A stretch of 64,000 bases of DNA. It comes from Porphyra umbilicalis (taxonomy: Eukaryota; Rhodophyta; Bangiophyceae; Bangiales; Bangiaceae). The DNA is taken from positions 1-64,000 of the forward strand of contig KV919085.1 in NCBI GenBank assembly GCA_002049455.2. Reading direction: 5' to 3'. The notes below the pieces were generated by a model that did no database searches, had not been told where the DNA came from, and saw only the letters and a list, made by a program, of their open reading frames with translations. The position numbers and the translations under genes were made by a program. Of this stretch, positions 10,743 to 22,650 are shown in pieces (positions within the stretch are counted from its first letter, which is position 1; each line of letters begins with the position of its first letter).

Positions 10743-12199
10743 CACGAGCCGCGAGGCTGAGGCTGACATACATCCCAGGGTCGGTGGACCGATCGACATC
10801 GGGTCCGTCACCCGCCACGGCGTGAGCCACGTGCGCCTCGCCGTTGGCGTTGCCGCCGTTCACCGCCATCGCTGCGGGGTCAACCATGCTGGTACCTGGG
10901 TATACACCCTTACCGCCTCCGTACGTAGCCGCAAGGCAAACAGCCCGCGCTGCCGGCCCTAGACGCCCGCGCCTCAAGGCGAATCGCCCGCGTCGCAGGC
11001 CTATGCCGCCCTTGCCCGCGTTTCCGGCCCTCGACGCCCGCGCCGCGAGGCGAATCGCCCGCGTCGCAGGCCGATGCCGCCCTTTCCCGCGTTGCCGGCC
11101 CTAGACGCCCGCGCCGCAAGGCGAATCGCCCGCGTCGCCGGCCGTTGCCGCCCTTTCCCGCGCCGCCGGCCCTCGTCGCCCGCGCCGCAAGGCGAACTGC
11201 CCGTGCCCCCGGCCGTACCACCCGTGCCGCCGCCGCGCTTTGCCGCCGGGGGCGCCGCCCGCACCACCAGCCTTGCCGCCCTTGCCGCCCTTGCGCATTG
11301 CCGCCAGGTGAGCCGCCTGCGTTGCAGACCTTGCCGCCCTTGCGCCTTGCCGCCCTTGTGCCGTGCCGCCCTTGTGTCCTGCCGCCCTTGCCGCCCTTGT
11401 GCCTTGCCGCCCTTGCCGCCCTGGCCACCCTTGCCACCCTTGCCGCCCTTGCCGCCCTTGCCGCCCGTGCGCCGCCGCCGCCGCCGGGCACGTCGCCCCC
11501 GGCCGCCCCGCCCCCCCCCCCCCCCCCGACACTCGCCGGTTCCTTAACCTCGCGGTTGGCCACCTCGCGGTGGAGCGCCCCAACTCAAGCTTTGCCGTTA
11601 GGCCGTAACCTGTGCGCGAGCTCGATGACACGGGATGGCCCCGTGCCGACAACCGCAGACCCGTACGAGACACGGTGGTCACCGGCCGCAGGGTACGCAC
11701 CCTTCCCCCCCCCCCCCCCCCCCCCCCCTCGGCAACACAAACCCGCGTCCCCGCTTTCACCTTGTGGCCGGGGTAGTCAAACCCCGACGAAGCTAGAGCC
11801 ACTCGGCGCCGACGGCGGTCGCCCCAACACGTGCTGCACGACGCACCCGCACATCATGTGGTCTTAACCCTGACGCTCGTCACCCGGCAACCGGCCGCAT
11901 GGCCCCCACGCCCACGCCGAAGCCGACTCGCCTGCGCGAACGCGCGTACGCGCAAGCGCCGGTCGGACCCGCAGCGTCAGCTGCCCGCCACCCACGCCCA
12001 CGCGTGCGTGGCCGGACGGTCGCGACCGACGGCGGCGAACCGCCACCTCCCCCCAATCGGGACTGAGCGGCGCACCCCCCACGGCTCCGGCCGCCTGGGC
12101 GGTTGCGCCCGCGCGGGCCCGTAAGAGGCCGCGATCACCCAATCGGGTTTCACCATCCTCGGATCTCACCGGGACGTTTCGAATCTCGCGTTGGAGGTA
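10743..12199. repeat. Non-coding 3' region of the gypsy element with GC minisatellites
   Basis: Starting at 10955, 71-bp units begin GGCCCTAGACGCCCGCG or a close variant (10955, 11026, 11097, 11168). From about 11270 to 11480 irregular GCCGCCCTTG-type repeats follow, then C-runs at about 11511-11527 and 11706-11728. Long open frames here on both strands are Ala/Arg/Pro- or Gly/Lys-rich repeats and not genes. A short purine run (TTGGAGGTA) next to the 3' LTR is the likely polypurine tract. Confidence 0.75.
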
Positions 12200-12590
12200 T
12201 GAAGCACATCCCTGCTCCCAATTGGCAATTAGCCACGAGTAGCCCCCTTGACTGGCCGAATCCACGGATTTGTGTGACTCGGCTTGTGGCACGCCCTTTG
12301 GGGGGGTACTTCCGCATTGTTTATTTTTTATTGCTTGTTTGCTGGCCTGTCTTATCTGTCTGCCGGCACTCATTACGATCGCTTGATCGGATGGTCGATC
12401 GACCAGTGCCGTTGTTTGTATTAACTCACCGTGGGTCCGGGGTCGCCGTCGTAGGCTCCACCCGGCTCCCCAACGTATGCCCTTCAACAAGAGATTTTCT
12501 TCCTCGCCGCGACGGCGATAGAACTCGCTTGATTGTTTGGCTACGGTCGGTCTCAGTACACTGGTAATTGAACTAACGTTATGAATACCA
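12200..12590 (+). repeat. 3' LTR of the gypsy element
   Basis: 391 bp, starting TGAAGCACATC and ending ATACCA. It aligns end to end with 3713-4103 at roughly 94% identity by eye. The satellite unit resumes 2-3 bp later with GGAGCAGGCG. Confidence 0.9.
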
Positions 12591-14749
12591 CCGGAGCAGG
12601 CGACGGTGTTTCGGATGGAGGCGATTGCGAGGAGGGTGCACACACTTTGGTAACGGCCGTGGCTGTGCGGCGCCCCACAGGTCGAGAGGAGGGTGCGGGC
12701 TACACCGTCGGTCCACGACCGTCCATGCGCGCGGTGCGCAGCGGCGGGCGGAAGGCATCGGGAGTGCGGGTGTTGCGGCTTCCCCCGCTTCGACGGACGA
12801 ACAAGAATGCTTAGCGCCGCACGTGAGGGTGAGGATGGTCGGCTGCACGATTTTTACGCTCACGTTTTGCCTTTGCGTGGGGGTGAATGCGGTGGCCGCG
12901 GGTGGGGTCGACGGTGGCGGAGGTTTTGGGACGGCCAACGATTGGACAATCATCCACACCATCTAAAGCGTCGACCATAGCGCGCACACGTGCTAGTTAG
13001 CTCCCGTTGGCGCCCCATAAATGCGTGTGGGCGCTGCATGTCGGGCGGCGTGGGGGGCGAAAGAAGCGGAATTGGGGTAAACGGGGCTACTGAAAAGTAC
13101 TCACTGATTTATGGATGTGTGGGGTGGTTTTAGTTGTATTTTCTCAAAACCGCCCCTCACGCCCTCAGGGAGGGGGGGGGGGTGCCTTGATCCGTCCTTG
13201 GCTGCGCCCCAACGCTGCCGCTGTTCGCCGTGCTGCCACCCCCTACTGGCGGGTGTGGTGGACTTGTTGGACCCCCCGGAGACGACTCGAGCGCCGAGGG
13301 ACACCCGTTGATCCTTGCATACGGCCGATACGCCGCGGTCAGCACGGTTGGTGCTTCGTACAAGTACGCGTGGTGGTGCTGTCCATAGAGCACCCACGTG
13401 TGGCACTGCATGTGTTCTGGGGGTGCGCATGGATGTTAGGGAGGAGGCGGGACCATCGCATTCCGGAAAGCTCCCATGCATTGCGCCCGCACGTGCGCAT
13501 ACGCGTGCTTTGGCTGTGTCTTGGCCGCTGACACGGCGCGCGAAAGTATTTGTACCGGCGTCGGCCCATGTGCGGCCGCCAACCTGTACTTTTACGGTGT
13601 GTCCACGTCGTACACATGGTATGTACCCCACAAAGCGTGGTCGGCGCCGCTCCGGCACCGTCTCGTCGCCGCCCACCACCGAACAGTGATGCACGCACGT
13701 GCGGCGTTGGCACAGTTGGCCGTCGCCACGCGTGTGCACGGGAGCAGGCGACGGTGTTTCGGATGGAGGCGATTGCGAGGACGGTACACACACTTTGGTA
13801 ACGGCCGTGGCTGTGCGGCGCCCCACAGGTCGAGAGGAGGGTGCGGGCTACACCATCGGTCCACGACCGTCCATGCGCGCGGTGCGCAGCGGCGGGCGGA
13901 AGGCATCGGGAGTGCGGGTGTTGCGGCTTCCCCCGCTTCGACGGACGAACAAGAATGCTTAGCGCCGCACGTGAGGGTGAGGATGGTCGGCTGCACGATT
14001 TTTACGCTCACGTTTTGCCTTTGCGTGGGGGTGAATGCGGTGGCCGCGGGTGGGGTCGACGGTGGCGGAGGTTTTGGGACGGCCAACGATTGGACAATCA
14101 TCCACACCATCTAAAGCGTCGACCATAGCGCGCACACGTGCTAGTTAGCTCCCGTTGGCGCCCCATAAATGCGTGTGGGCGCTGCATGTCGGGCGGCGTG
14201 GGGGGCGAAAGAAGCGGAATTGGGATAAACGGGGCTGCCGAAAAGTACTCACTGATTTATGGATGTGTGGGGTGGTTTTAGTTGTATTTTCTCAAAACCG
14301 CCCCTCACGCCCTCTGGGAGGGGGGGGGGGCGCCTTGATCCGTCCTTGGCTGCGCCCCAACGCTGCCGCTGTTCGCCGTGCTGCCACCCCCTACTGGCGG
14401 GTGTGGTGGACTTGTTGGACCCCCCGGAGACGACTCGAGCGCCGAGGGACACCCGTTGATCCTTGCATACGGCCGGTACGGCGCGGTCAGCACGGTTGGT
14501 GGTTCGTACAAGTACGCGTGGTGGTGCTGTCGATAGAGCACCCACGTGTGGCACTGCATGTGTTCTGGGGGTGCGCATGGATGTTAGGGAGGAGGCGGGA
14601 CCATCGCATTCCGGAAAGCTCCCATGCATTGCGCCCGCACGTACGCATACGCGTGCTTTGGCTGTGTCTTGGCCGCTGGCACGGCGCGCGAAAGTATTTG
14701 TACCGGCGTCGGCCCATGTGCGGGCGCCAACCCGTACTTTTACGGTGTG
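12591..14749. repeat. Satellite-like tandem array, middle block
   Basis: The array resumes directly after the gypsy 3' LTR at the base where it stopped before 3713. Anchors lie at 13244 and 14392, a spacing of 1148 bp. The anchor distance across the gypsy element (3211 to 13244) minus the element length returns about one unit, so the element sits inside a single unit. The last unit breaks off at about 14749, where copia-related sequence begins. Confidence 0.9.
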
Positions 14750-14821
14750 ACCGGCGTCGGGCGGGCGCGTTCTGCTCCCTACGTCGTTAGTGCGTCGCTG
14801 TGCGGCGCCGAGGTTGTCAAC

Positions 14822-17800
14822 ATGGCAGACCACGGCCGCTATGGCGGCCCGCGATTTGTGCAGCTGGATGACGACTACAAGGTGTGGGCAGCGCGGCAGT
14901 GTGTGCAGCTCAAGAAGGAGAAGCTCTTGGCGGCGGTCGTGACGGACCAACGGGCATCTTCGTCCGACGACAAGAAGTCCAACCCGGTGGTCGACGCGTG
15001 GGACGCCATGAACGAGGCGGCGCTGGCGACCATCCAGATGTCGGTCGAGCCCGTGCATCTCAACACGGTCACGTCGGTGGACACGGCCAAAGAGGCGTGG
15101 GACGCGCTCAAGGTCATGTTCGAGGCGCGAGACAACGCGCAGCTGCTGCGGTTCATGGACGAGCTGAGCAGCCTGAAGAAGGGCGGCGACGAGAACATCA
15201 TCAAGTTTGCGTCGCGCGCCAAGATGCTCCGGGACGAGCTCGCCATGCTCGGAAACCCGGTGGACGACAACACGCTTGCGCTGCGTGTCCTAGCAGGGCT
15301 CCCGGCAGAGTACGGGATGCTCAGGACGGTGTTGGAGAACAAGGACACTAAGCTCGTCACGTCGGACGTGACGGCTAAGCTGCTTCACGTCGAGCAGCGG
15401 AGCATTTCGGTCGGCACTTCCAAGCCTTCTGGCAGTGTCAAGTCACAAGCCTTTGCGGCAGCGGCGCCTAAGAGGCCGTTTGAAAAGAAGTCGGTTGTGT
15501 GCTTCTACTGCAACAAGAAGAGACACATGCAGCGCGACTGCCACAAGAAGAAGGCGGACGAGGCCAAGGGCAAGGGCAAGCCCGGCGGTGGTGGCCGTGA
15601 AGGCGGTCACGGCGGCGGGCCCCACGCGGGTGCTGCTCTGGCCTACACTGCTTCTACTGGTATTACCGGAAGCAGCAAGGCTCGCGGCAGCTCCCTGTGT
15701 TCATCAACCTGGGTGCTCGACTCTGGCGCAACCAACCACATGGCCGCCGGGGATAAGGGCTTCACCGTCCGGACGGCGGGAAGCGGGGCCGAGGTCACAT
15801 TGGCCAACGGAGAAAAGGTACCCATCAAGGGGCACGGCCACGTCTCCATGGACGTTGGCAAGGGCAAAACCAAGACGCGCATGGTGCTCGGGGAGGCCAT
15901 GCTCGTGCCGGACCTGACCAGCAACCTGCTCTCGGTTCGAGCGGTTGACCGCAATCGTGGTGCGGTAGTGTTTGTCGGGAACGCCTGTTACATCCTCAGC
16001 GACGAGGATGCTGACCATTCGAGCGGAGTGCTCGACAAGGCGTCCGTTGTCGGAAAGGTCAACGACCTGGAGCAGTACGTGCTCAAGGTCACGCCGGTCA
16101 AGGCGTCGGCGTGCGCGGCATCAACGCGCATCGCTGGGGAGGCGGAGCTGTGGCATCGTCGGTTCAACCACTTGGGGTTGGAGAACCTCAAGCGGGCGGC
16201 CACAATGGTCGACGGCATGCCGTCGTCAGTGGCAGACGCCAACCGCGTCATTGGCACGGTTTGTGTGCCGTGTGTGGACGGCAAGATGGTTCAGTCGCCC
16301 AGCCCCCGCTCGTCGACAGCGACAACCAAGTGCGAACTGGTGCACACCGACATTGGTGGCCCACTCACTGAGTCGCTGGGTGGCTCCCTCCACTTTATGA
16401 CGGCGCTGGAGGACTCAACGGGGTTCATCACGGCTACGCCTATCAAGACAAAGGGGATGGCGCCGGAGGTGCTCAAGACGCGCATCCAACAGCTTGAGAC
16501 GCTGACGGGCGTGAAAGTGAAGCGTGTCCGTCACGACGGTGCAAAGGAGTACGTCACGAACGACCCGAAGGCGCGGAACGAGGATAATGGCATCACGTCT
16601 GAGATGACGGCGCCGTACAAGTCGCAGCAGAACGGCAAGGCGGAGCGGGTGAACCGCACACTGATGGAGCGCGTACGTGCTGCCCTGCTTGACGCCGGTG
16701 CGGAGAAAGAGCTCTGGGCCGAGGCTTTGGCCTCCGTCGTCCATGTGCTCAACCGATCCCCCAAGGCGGGGCTCGATGTGACGCCGCTAGAGGCGCTTAC
16801 GGGTCGACGCCCCAACGTCGCGGGATTCCGCGTTTGGGGGAGTCGAGCGTGGGCGCTCAAGCCGAAGAAGCAGCAGCGCAAGCTGGAGCCGAGGACCGAC
16901 GTCGGCCGCTTTGTCGGCTACACTGTCGGTGGCAAGGCCTACCGCATCCTCGAGGACGAGACAAACCAAGTCTTCCAGCGTCGGGACGTGCTGATGGCGG
17001 AGAACCCGGCGAAGGTCGAGACGTCAGCAGTCGGGTCAAGCGCTGGTCCCCGGCTGACTGCGGAATATGACGGCGACAAGGATGGCGCCACGGAAGGGGC
17101 AATGGACATTCTCGGCGCAGAAGGCGGGCGAGAGGACGAGTACTCCCCCGACGACACCTCCGACAGCGACAACGAAGTCGGTCCTCCTTCCTTTGCTGGC
17201 GATAGCCAGGAGGAGGATGAGGACAGCGTCGGTGGCTCGACACCCGCAGCTGCTCAAGCACCTGCGGCCAGTGACAGCGTCACACCAGGGCCTCGTCGCT
17301 CGAAGCGCAAGCCAGCTCCTCAGGTAACATGGTGGGAGAAGGAACCCAAGGCGTACTTGGAAAGCAGTAACGCTTCCGCGGCTGAGGCGGGCTGGGACTT
17401 GCACAAGCCGCCTGCAAACGAGAAGGAGGCGCGCGCTCGTCCTGACTGGCCGCTGTGGAAGCAGGCCATTAAGGAGGAGGTGGCGGCACACAAGCACCTT
17501 GGCACCTGGTCCAAGACCAAGGCGATCAACAAGAATCACAAGGCCATCAAGACGCAATTCGTGTTCGACATCAAGCACGACGCGGAGGGCAAGCTCACGC
17601 GCTACAAGGCTCGACTCGTGGCCCAAGGGTTCAACCAGGTGCCCGGACGAGACTTTGACGAGACGTGGGCTCCGGTACCCAACGCGGCCACGACACGTGC
17701 TCTCTTTGCTGTGCCGGCAGTCATGGGCTGAGAGATTCACCATGTCGACGTCAAGACAGCCTTCCTCAACGCCAAGATGGACAAGGAGATGTACATCAAA

Positions 17801-19000
17801 CTCCCCGACGGTGTCGAACCGGAGGGGCTGGAGGAGATGTGTCGGCTTCACCTGGCGCTTTACGAGACAAAGCAGGCGGGGCGGCTGTGGGGCATCAAGC
17901 TCGACAAAGAGCTCAACAAGATGGCGGCGGTCCGGTCCAAGGTGGACCCGTGCCTCTATGAGTGGCACCACCCCGTGCACGGGTGCATCTTCATCCTCGT
18001 GTACGTCGACGACCTTATCGCGGCAGGCGAGAAGCTGGCTGGGGTCGAGGCCGTCAAGCGCTCCGTGTCTTCCAAGTTTGAGGTGCGCGACATGGGGGAG
18101 GTCAAGGACTTTATCGGCATGAAGGTCATGCGCAACCGGGCGGCCAAGACTCTGACGTTGAGCAACCCGGGGCACACCGCGACGCTGCTGGAGGCGTTCG
18201 GGATGGACAAGGCGACGCCAAACAAGACGCCGATGGCGTCGGGGGTGAAGCTGACCAAGACAGGGGAGGGCCTGCTGCCAGAGGGCAACCGTTGCGCCGA
18301 GTTGGTCGGCTCCCTCCTCTACCTGTCTACCACGACGAGGCCAGACATCGCCATTGCCATGGGGGTGCTGTCGCGCTTCATGTCCTGCCCTGAGGAGGAG
18401 CACATGCGCGCGGCCAAAGCGGTTCTGCGCTACATGCGCGGGACGACTCGCCTGGGTGTGGTCTACAGCGGCAGCGAGCCGCTGCAAGGGTTTGTCGACG
18501 CCGACTGGGCCGGAGACATCGACGGTCGTCGGTCAACAACCGGCTTCGTCTTCACCTGCAATGGCGTGGCGATTGCGTGGGCAAGTAAGCGCCAGTCGAC
18601 CGTGGCCACCTCGACGGCCGAGGCCGAGTACGTGGCCGCCGCAATGGCGACCAAGGAGGCGCTATGGCTACGCAAGCTGCTTTCGGCTCTGGGCGTCGAC
18701 GGTGGAGCCGTGGCGATGGGGGAGGACAACCAGTCCTGCCTGGCGCTGGTCAACAACCCCGAGGCGACGGGGCGGACCAAGCATGTCGACGTCGCCTACC
18801 ACATGGTTCGCGACTACCAGGCGCGCGGGGATGTGGCCTTCTACTTCCTTCCGAACGCCGACATGCCAGCGGATGGGCTCACCAAGCCGCTGCCGTCGCC
18901 GGCGTTCACTGTTTTCCAGGCTGCCATCGGGGTTGGTAAAGACCTGGGCGCGGCTGAGCGGGGCGCCGGGCCTGGCGACCCCCTGTTGGGGGAGTGCTGA
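14822..19000 (+). pseudogene. Copia Gag-Pol polyprotein, one in-frame stop
   Basis: From the ATG at 14822 (MADHGRYGG) a single frame of about 1390 codons is interrupted only by TGA at 17729-17731. The order is the Ty1/copia order. Gag comes first, with a UBN2-like capsid and zinc knuckle CFYCNKKRHMQRDC. Next are protease (WVLDSGATNHM), integrase (HRRFNHLG and CVPC finger; HTDIGGPL, RHDGAKEY and QQNGKAERVNRTL catalytic segments), RT (intact YVDDLIAAG) and RNase H (DADWAGD, STAEAEYVAA, KHVDVAYHMV). The stop is in the RT fingers just before EIHHVDVKTAFLN and fits a single TGG to TGA change. All other catalytic motifs look intact, so this copy is only lightly damaged. Confidence 0.92.
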
Positions 19001-19009
19001 GCCGCCGTG

Positions 19010-19711
19010 GCGCCACTGGAGGCGTCCAGTGGCGCGGCCCCGGATTCGCGGCAGCGACCTCCGTCGACCTTGCCGCGGGCCGGTGCCAGTCGTGGACGGT
19101 TGCGCTACCATCCACTTGTTTGAGGCCGGCAATGGGGCGCTGTTGCCTTGGGGGGGGACGGCCGGTTGACACCGTCCTGGGGCGCTGTGGCGCCACTGGG
19201 GGCGACCAGTGGCGCAGCCGCGGGTTCGCGGCGATCGCCCGACTCGATTTGGCCCAAGTCGATTTTGGGCGGTTTTGGCCGGGAGCAGTAGGCCTACTGC
19301 TCCCGACAAGCACGAGTCGATTTTGGTTGCAAGTCGATTTTGGTCGATTTTGGCCGGAAGTAGTACGCCTACTGCTCCCGACGGGCCCGAATCAATTTTG
19401 GTGGTAGTCGAATTTGGTCGATGTTGGCCGGAAGTAGTGGGCCCCGATTTTGGCCGGGAGCAGTAGGCCTACTGCTCCCAGCGAGCAGACTTTGACGGGC
19501 CGCCGATGCGCCGGATCGTCTCCGTTCGAGACGCAACCGGGTGCGCTGTACTCACCTCGACGCCTGCTTCACGACGATGGAGATTTTTGGCGATTTCGTC
19601 CGAGGTCGATTTTACTTGGCCAAAATCGGGTCGACTCGGTGGGAGCAGCAGGCCTACTGCTCCCACCGACTCGACCCGATTTCGGCGAAGTCGATGAAAT
19701 CGACTTCGCCG
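19010..19711. repeat. Cluster of perfect and near-perfect hairpins
   Basis: Two copies of an 11- or 10-bp stem (GCGCCACTGG and its complement) lie at 19010-19035 and 19190-19215. Perfect 24-bp palindromes centred on AGGCCT, with half-site GGGAGCAGTAGG, lie at 19281-19304 and 19456-19479. A weaker version is at 19356-19380. A variant with a nearly 56-bp symmetric arm pair is at about 19625-19680. A 29-bp hairpin (CGGCGAAGTCGAT, loop GAA) is at 19683-19711. They sit between the copia stop codon and the candidate 3' LTR. Confidence 0.9.
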
Positions 19712-19798
19712 TTTTCTCGATCGCGAATATTGGCGTAAGGTCTCGCACTGTGACCGTGACAAAGCGTCCATGGCGCGGACTGTGGGGCGCTGGGGGAG

Positions 19799-20190
19799 TG
19801 TTGAGGCAGCCTTCCAAGCCCGCGCAGGTAAGTCGGAGCTACCGCGGACTGAATCGCTAAGTCCGGGAGTACTTATGCGGTCATCGGCTTGTTTGGCTGT
19901 GTCATTGTCATGCATTGCTGTATGCGTGTGATGTAATTACTTGTACTTGTTTATTGAGAGCAGCTTCTTTTGGAGCTGAGCTCGGGGACATTCTCGTGGG
20001 GTCATCGAGGGGCGTCGCGATTTTTGGGGTGGTGAGAGCATGTACCCTCCAAGGGAGGGAGCACTGCGCTGGCGGGGGAGTGCGCCGGCAGAACGTGGCG
20101 AGAAAGGCACACACAGGGTTAAAGAGCCTGCTGGCGTCGCGCCTCAGACCGCTCTCGAGTGAAGCAACGCATCCATCCAACTACCGCTCA
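19799..20190 (+). repeat. Candidate 3' LTR of the copia element
   Basis: It begins TGTTGAGGCAGCC directly after GGGGGAG, the usual copia arrangement, and ends in CA at 20190 next to resumed satellite sequence. There is no second LTR to compare. An alternative start at 18995 (TGCTGAGCC after TTGGGGGAG) would give an LTR of about 1.2 kb. Confidence 0.4.
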
Positions 20191-20690
20191 CTTCCCAGAG
20201 GGGGGGGGGTGCCTTGATCCGTCGTTCGCTGCGCCCCAACGCTGCCGCTGTTCGCCGTGCTACCACCCCCTACTGGCGGGTGTGGTGGACTTGTTGGACC
20301 CCCCGGAGACGACTCGAGCGCCGAGGGACACCCGTTGATCCTTGCATACGGCCGGTACGGCGCGGTCAGCACGGTTGGTGGTTCGTACAAGTACGCGTGG
20401 TGGTGCTGTCGATAGAGCACCCACGTGTGGCACTGCATGTGTTCTGGGGGTGCGCATGGATGTTAGGGAGGAGGCGGGACCATCGCATTCCGGAAAGCTC
20501 CACTGCATTGCGCCCGCACGTGCGCATACGCGTGCTTTGGCTGTGTCTTGGCCGCTGACACGGCGCGCGAAAGTATTTGTACCGGCGTCGGCCCATGTGC
20601 GGGCGCCAACCTGTACTTTTACGGTGTGTCCACGACGTACACATGGTATGCACCCCACAAAGCGTGGTCAGCGCCGCTCCCGCACGTTTT
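20191..20690. repeat. Truncated satellite unit after the copia element
   Basis: A partial unit resumes at the G-run of the 1.15-kb repeat and carries the anchor at 20271. It loses similarity near 20690. It shares private variants with the truncated unit before the copia element (14325-14749): GGCCGGTACGGCGCGG, GGTGGTTCG and GTGCGGGCGCC. The two copia flanks are therefore sister units. Confidence 0.85.
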
Positions 20691-21164
20691 GCCGCCCAGG
20701 AGAGTGGGCATGCCGGGGAGATTGAGCGGCGACGACCGGGGGGGCTGAAATGAGGAGTAAGGGGACCGGATCCCCGGGACGCGCATGTGGTGGGTGTGTC
20801 TGTAGCGGTGATGGTTGTCCAGCCGAGGTTACTTTGCCGTACTCGACAGGATGGCCAAACCCCAGATGTATGTGTACGTTTGGCGTCGTGCAGAACGGCC
20901 GACCTTTCTGCTATTCAGGGCCGGCACGTGATGTCCGGCGCAGACGCGCTGCCGGTGTCCGCTATGGACGGCCTCATCGCTGGTGGTCTTTCCCTAAATG
21001 GTGGGGTCGGCACTAAGCCCGTGCCAGTGGACGGCTGCTCTAGTGGCACATTGGCAGTGCCACGTCCCCGCAACGTCTTATAGGCGTCTAAAACGGAAAG
21101 AGATCGGGCGTACTACAGGGGCATGCCAAAGGCAAGCTAACACACTGCCTCACACCAGTGCAAC
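20691..21164. other. Intergenic stretch, nothing recognised
   Basis: Unique sequence of moderate GC between the last satellite unit and transposase relic A. No conserved frame, tandem repeat or TIR was seen. Confidence 0.5.
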
Positions 21165-22650
21165 TTGGCTACATTTCTTCCCTACTTTGACACGCACACG
21201 CTGGAGGAGGTGCCGCAGTTTGTGCTGACGCCTGCGGAACCTGGGCTGTCGCAGGACCACCAGCGACGTTTTTGGTCTGTATTGTCGGCGGCGGGGCGAG
21301 ACGCGCGTCTCCGGGCTGGTGAGCGAGACGTCCGCCCCCCGTACCCCCCGAGGTCTCACGCACGCGGAAGGTGATGGGTGGCCTTTGTATTAATGTGTTG
21401 ATGGGGTGGACGGCGAAGCTGGCACTGGCGGGGGTACGGCAGTAGCCGCCAACAGCCCGATCATGACCATTCTTCCGACGGCGTACGCATTCGTTGCCGC
21501 CATCAAGGCCAAGAAGCAGCAGGTAGAGTCGAAGCCCCACTGGGACGTGACGCCCATTGAGATGGAGGGCGTCAGGTACCCGTTTTATTCCCGCTACGTG
21601 CATCTTGCTATCCTCCAGCAGCTCCGCCACGCCACCAACTTCCATCTTCGGGCAGAGGCCTTGGGTAGCGTGCAGGACGGAGCGCGGTTGAGGAGCGGTG
21701 CGATCGCCAGCGACATCTTCACATACGAGCAAGCCAACTTGCAGCGACGGCGCGCCAAACACTGCTTTATCGTCGGCGTCCATGTCTTCATTGACGAGCA
21801 GGAGGTGTCCTGTCTGGGTGCCCACTACATCTTCCCCATCAGCGTACGCGTGCTTATCGTGCTTCATGGCGCCTCTCGGTGGGTGACGGTCGGGTACATC
21901 GCGCACGTCCGCAAGCATGTTGGCCGATCGACGGGGGCCAAACGCGTAGCGAGCTACAGCCGCAATGCGCTGCTGCAGCGCTCCGTCTCCATCCTCCTCC
22001 GGCGCGTCTAAGAGGCGGGTGAGACGGGTGTCGCCATGGAGACACTCAACGGCGCTCAAGTGCGTGCTTCGCTCTGCATCATCGGGCTCGTTACCGACCA
22101 GCCAGCAGAGCGCGCGGTAGTGTGCTGATGAGCAACGCTTGCAAGTTCTTCTTCTCGCACTGTATGTCGCAACGCGATGTCGCCATATGGCGCGATGGAC
22201 TTTGCGCTGTTCCTCATGACGTCACCGCGGTCGATGATGCACAGGTCGCTGGCGCCGTCATCCGAAGACGGGACTCAAGGCCATCTCTGTGAGGCTAGCT
22301 GCGCATCGAGTACAGCGCTCTCGCGGTTATTCCCGCCATTGATGGGGTGTGGGGGCTGATCACAGACGACCGAAGACTGTACGAAGTCATCTGCTGTGAC
22401 GTGCGGCATGTCTGGAAGCTGGGTGCGCTCAGGAACGTTGCCCAGCGATTCCCCGACTTCTCGGCGGCCGCTTGCGCCGATACTGGAAAACAAATGCGTT
22501 TCGGTCCTTCAAGGCCATAAGGCGTGTCAGAAATTCCTGCGTTACTGTGTGGGTTTTGCAAAGTTTCTCTGCGCCGGTGTAGAGGCGGCTGTTGCCCATC
22601 AGGGGGAAAACTTGTGCGCTGCTGGCGGTCAGGGTACTGTTCGTGCCGTC
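21165..22650 (+). pseudogene. Transposase relic A (same family as relic B)
   Basis: Segments match relic B in order. 21165-21330 (THTLEEVPQFVLTP, GLSQDHQ) corresponds to B's RLRALQDFVLSV and GLAQG. 21406-22011 (WDVTPIEMEGVRYPFY, GVHVFIDEQEVS, GAHYIFPISVRVL, WVTVGYIAHVRK, LLQR) corresponds to B's AVHVFSDSSQLS, AHKLYTVRVRLV, WVPVTYIADVRR and LLQR. After the TAA at 22009 the match goes on (TDQPAERAVVC), and after further stops RLYEVICCDVRHVWKLGALR matches B's MYRMIGFDVLH and GVTRML. The conserved layout suggests a CACTA/Plavaka-type transposase, but that name rests on my reading alone. Multiple stops make it a relic. The continuous frame through the EVSCLGAHY region lacks the intron that B has at this point. 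Confidence 0.6.

Larger units (their letters stand above)
3713..12590 (+). mobile_element. Ty3/gypsy chromovirus with two LTRs, degenerate
   Basis: The order is 5' LTR (3713-4103), tRNA-primer-like site, leader, gag, pol (protease, RT, RNase H, integrase, chromodomain), an extra C-terminal domain, a GC minisatellite and 3' LTR (12200-12590). This order and the chromodomain place it with the chromoviruses. It is inserted in one satellite unit: GGAG is shared at 3708-3711 and 12593-12596 as an imperfect target duplication. The LTRs have the same length but differ at roughly 6% of sites by eye, so the insertion is not recent. Pol carries three in-frame stops, a 172-bp transposon insertion and an altered RT active site, so this copy is non-autonomous. 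Confidence 0.93.
14750..20190 (+). mobile_element. Ty1/copia retrotransposon lacking a 5' LTR
   Basis: The element lies between two truncated sister units of the satellite array. Only 72 bp separate the last satellite base from the gag ATG, and no LTR or primer site is present there, so the 5' LTR has been lost. The coding region ends at 19000. A candidate polypurine tract and LTR start occurs twice (GGGGGAGTGCTGAG ending at 19000 and GGGGGAGTGTTGAG at about 19793), and a candidate LTR end (CTACCGCTCA) at 20190. The non-coding stretch 19001-19798 is packed with hairpins. Confidence 0.8.

Noticed and set aside
10910..11802. Gly/Lys- and Ala/Arg/Pro-rich frames taken as a retroelement env-like gene
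   Set aside because: They are translations of the 71-bp and GCCGCCCTTG repeats; no signal peptide, transmembrane pattern or glycosylation pattern was seen.
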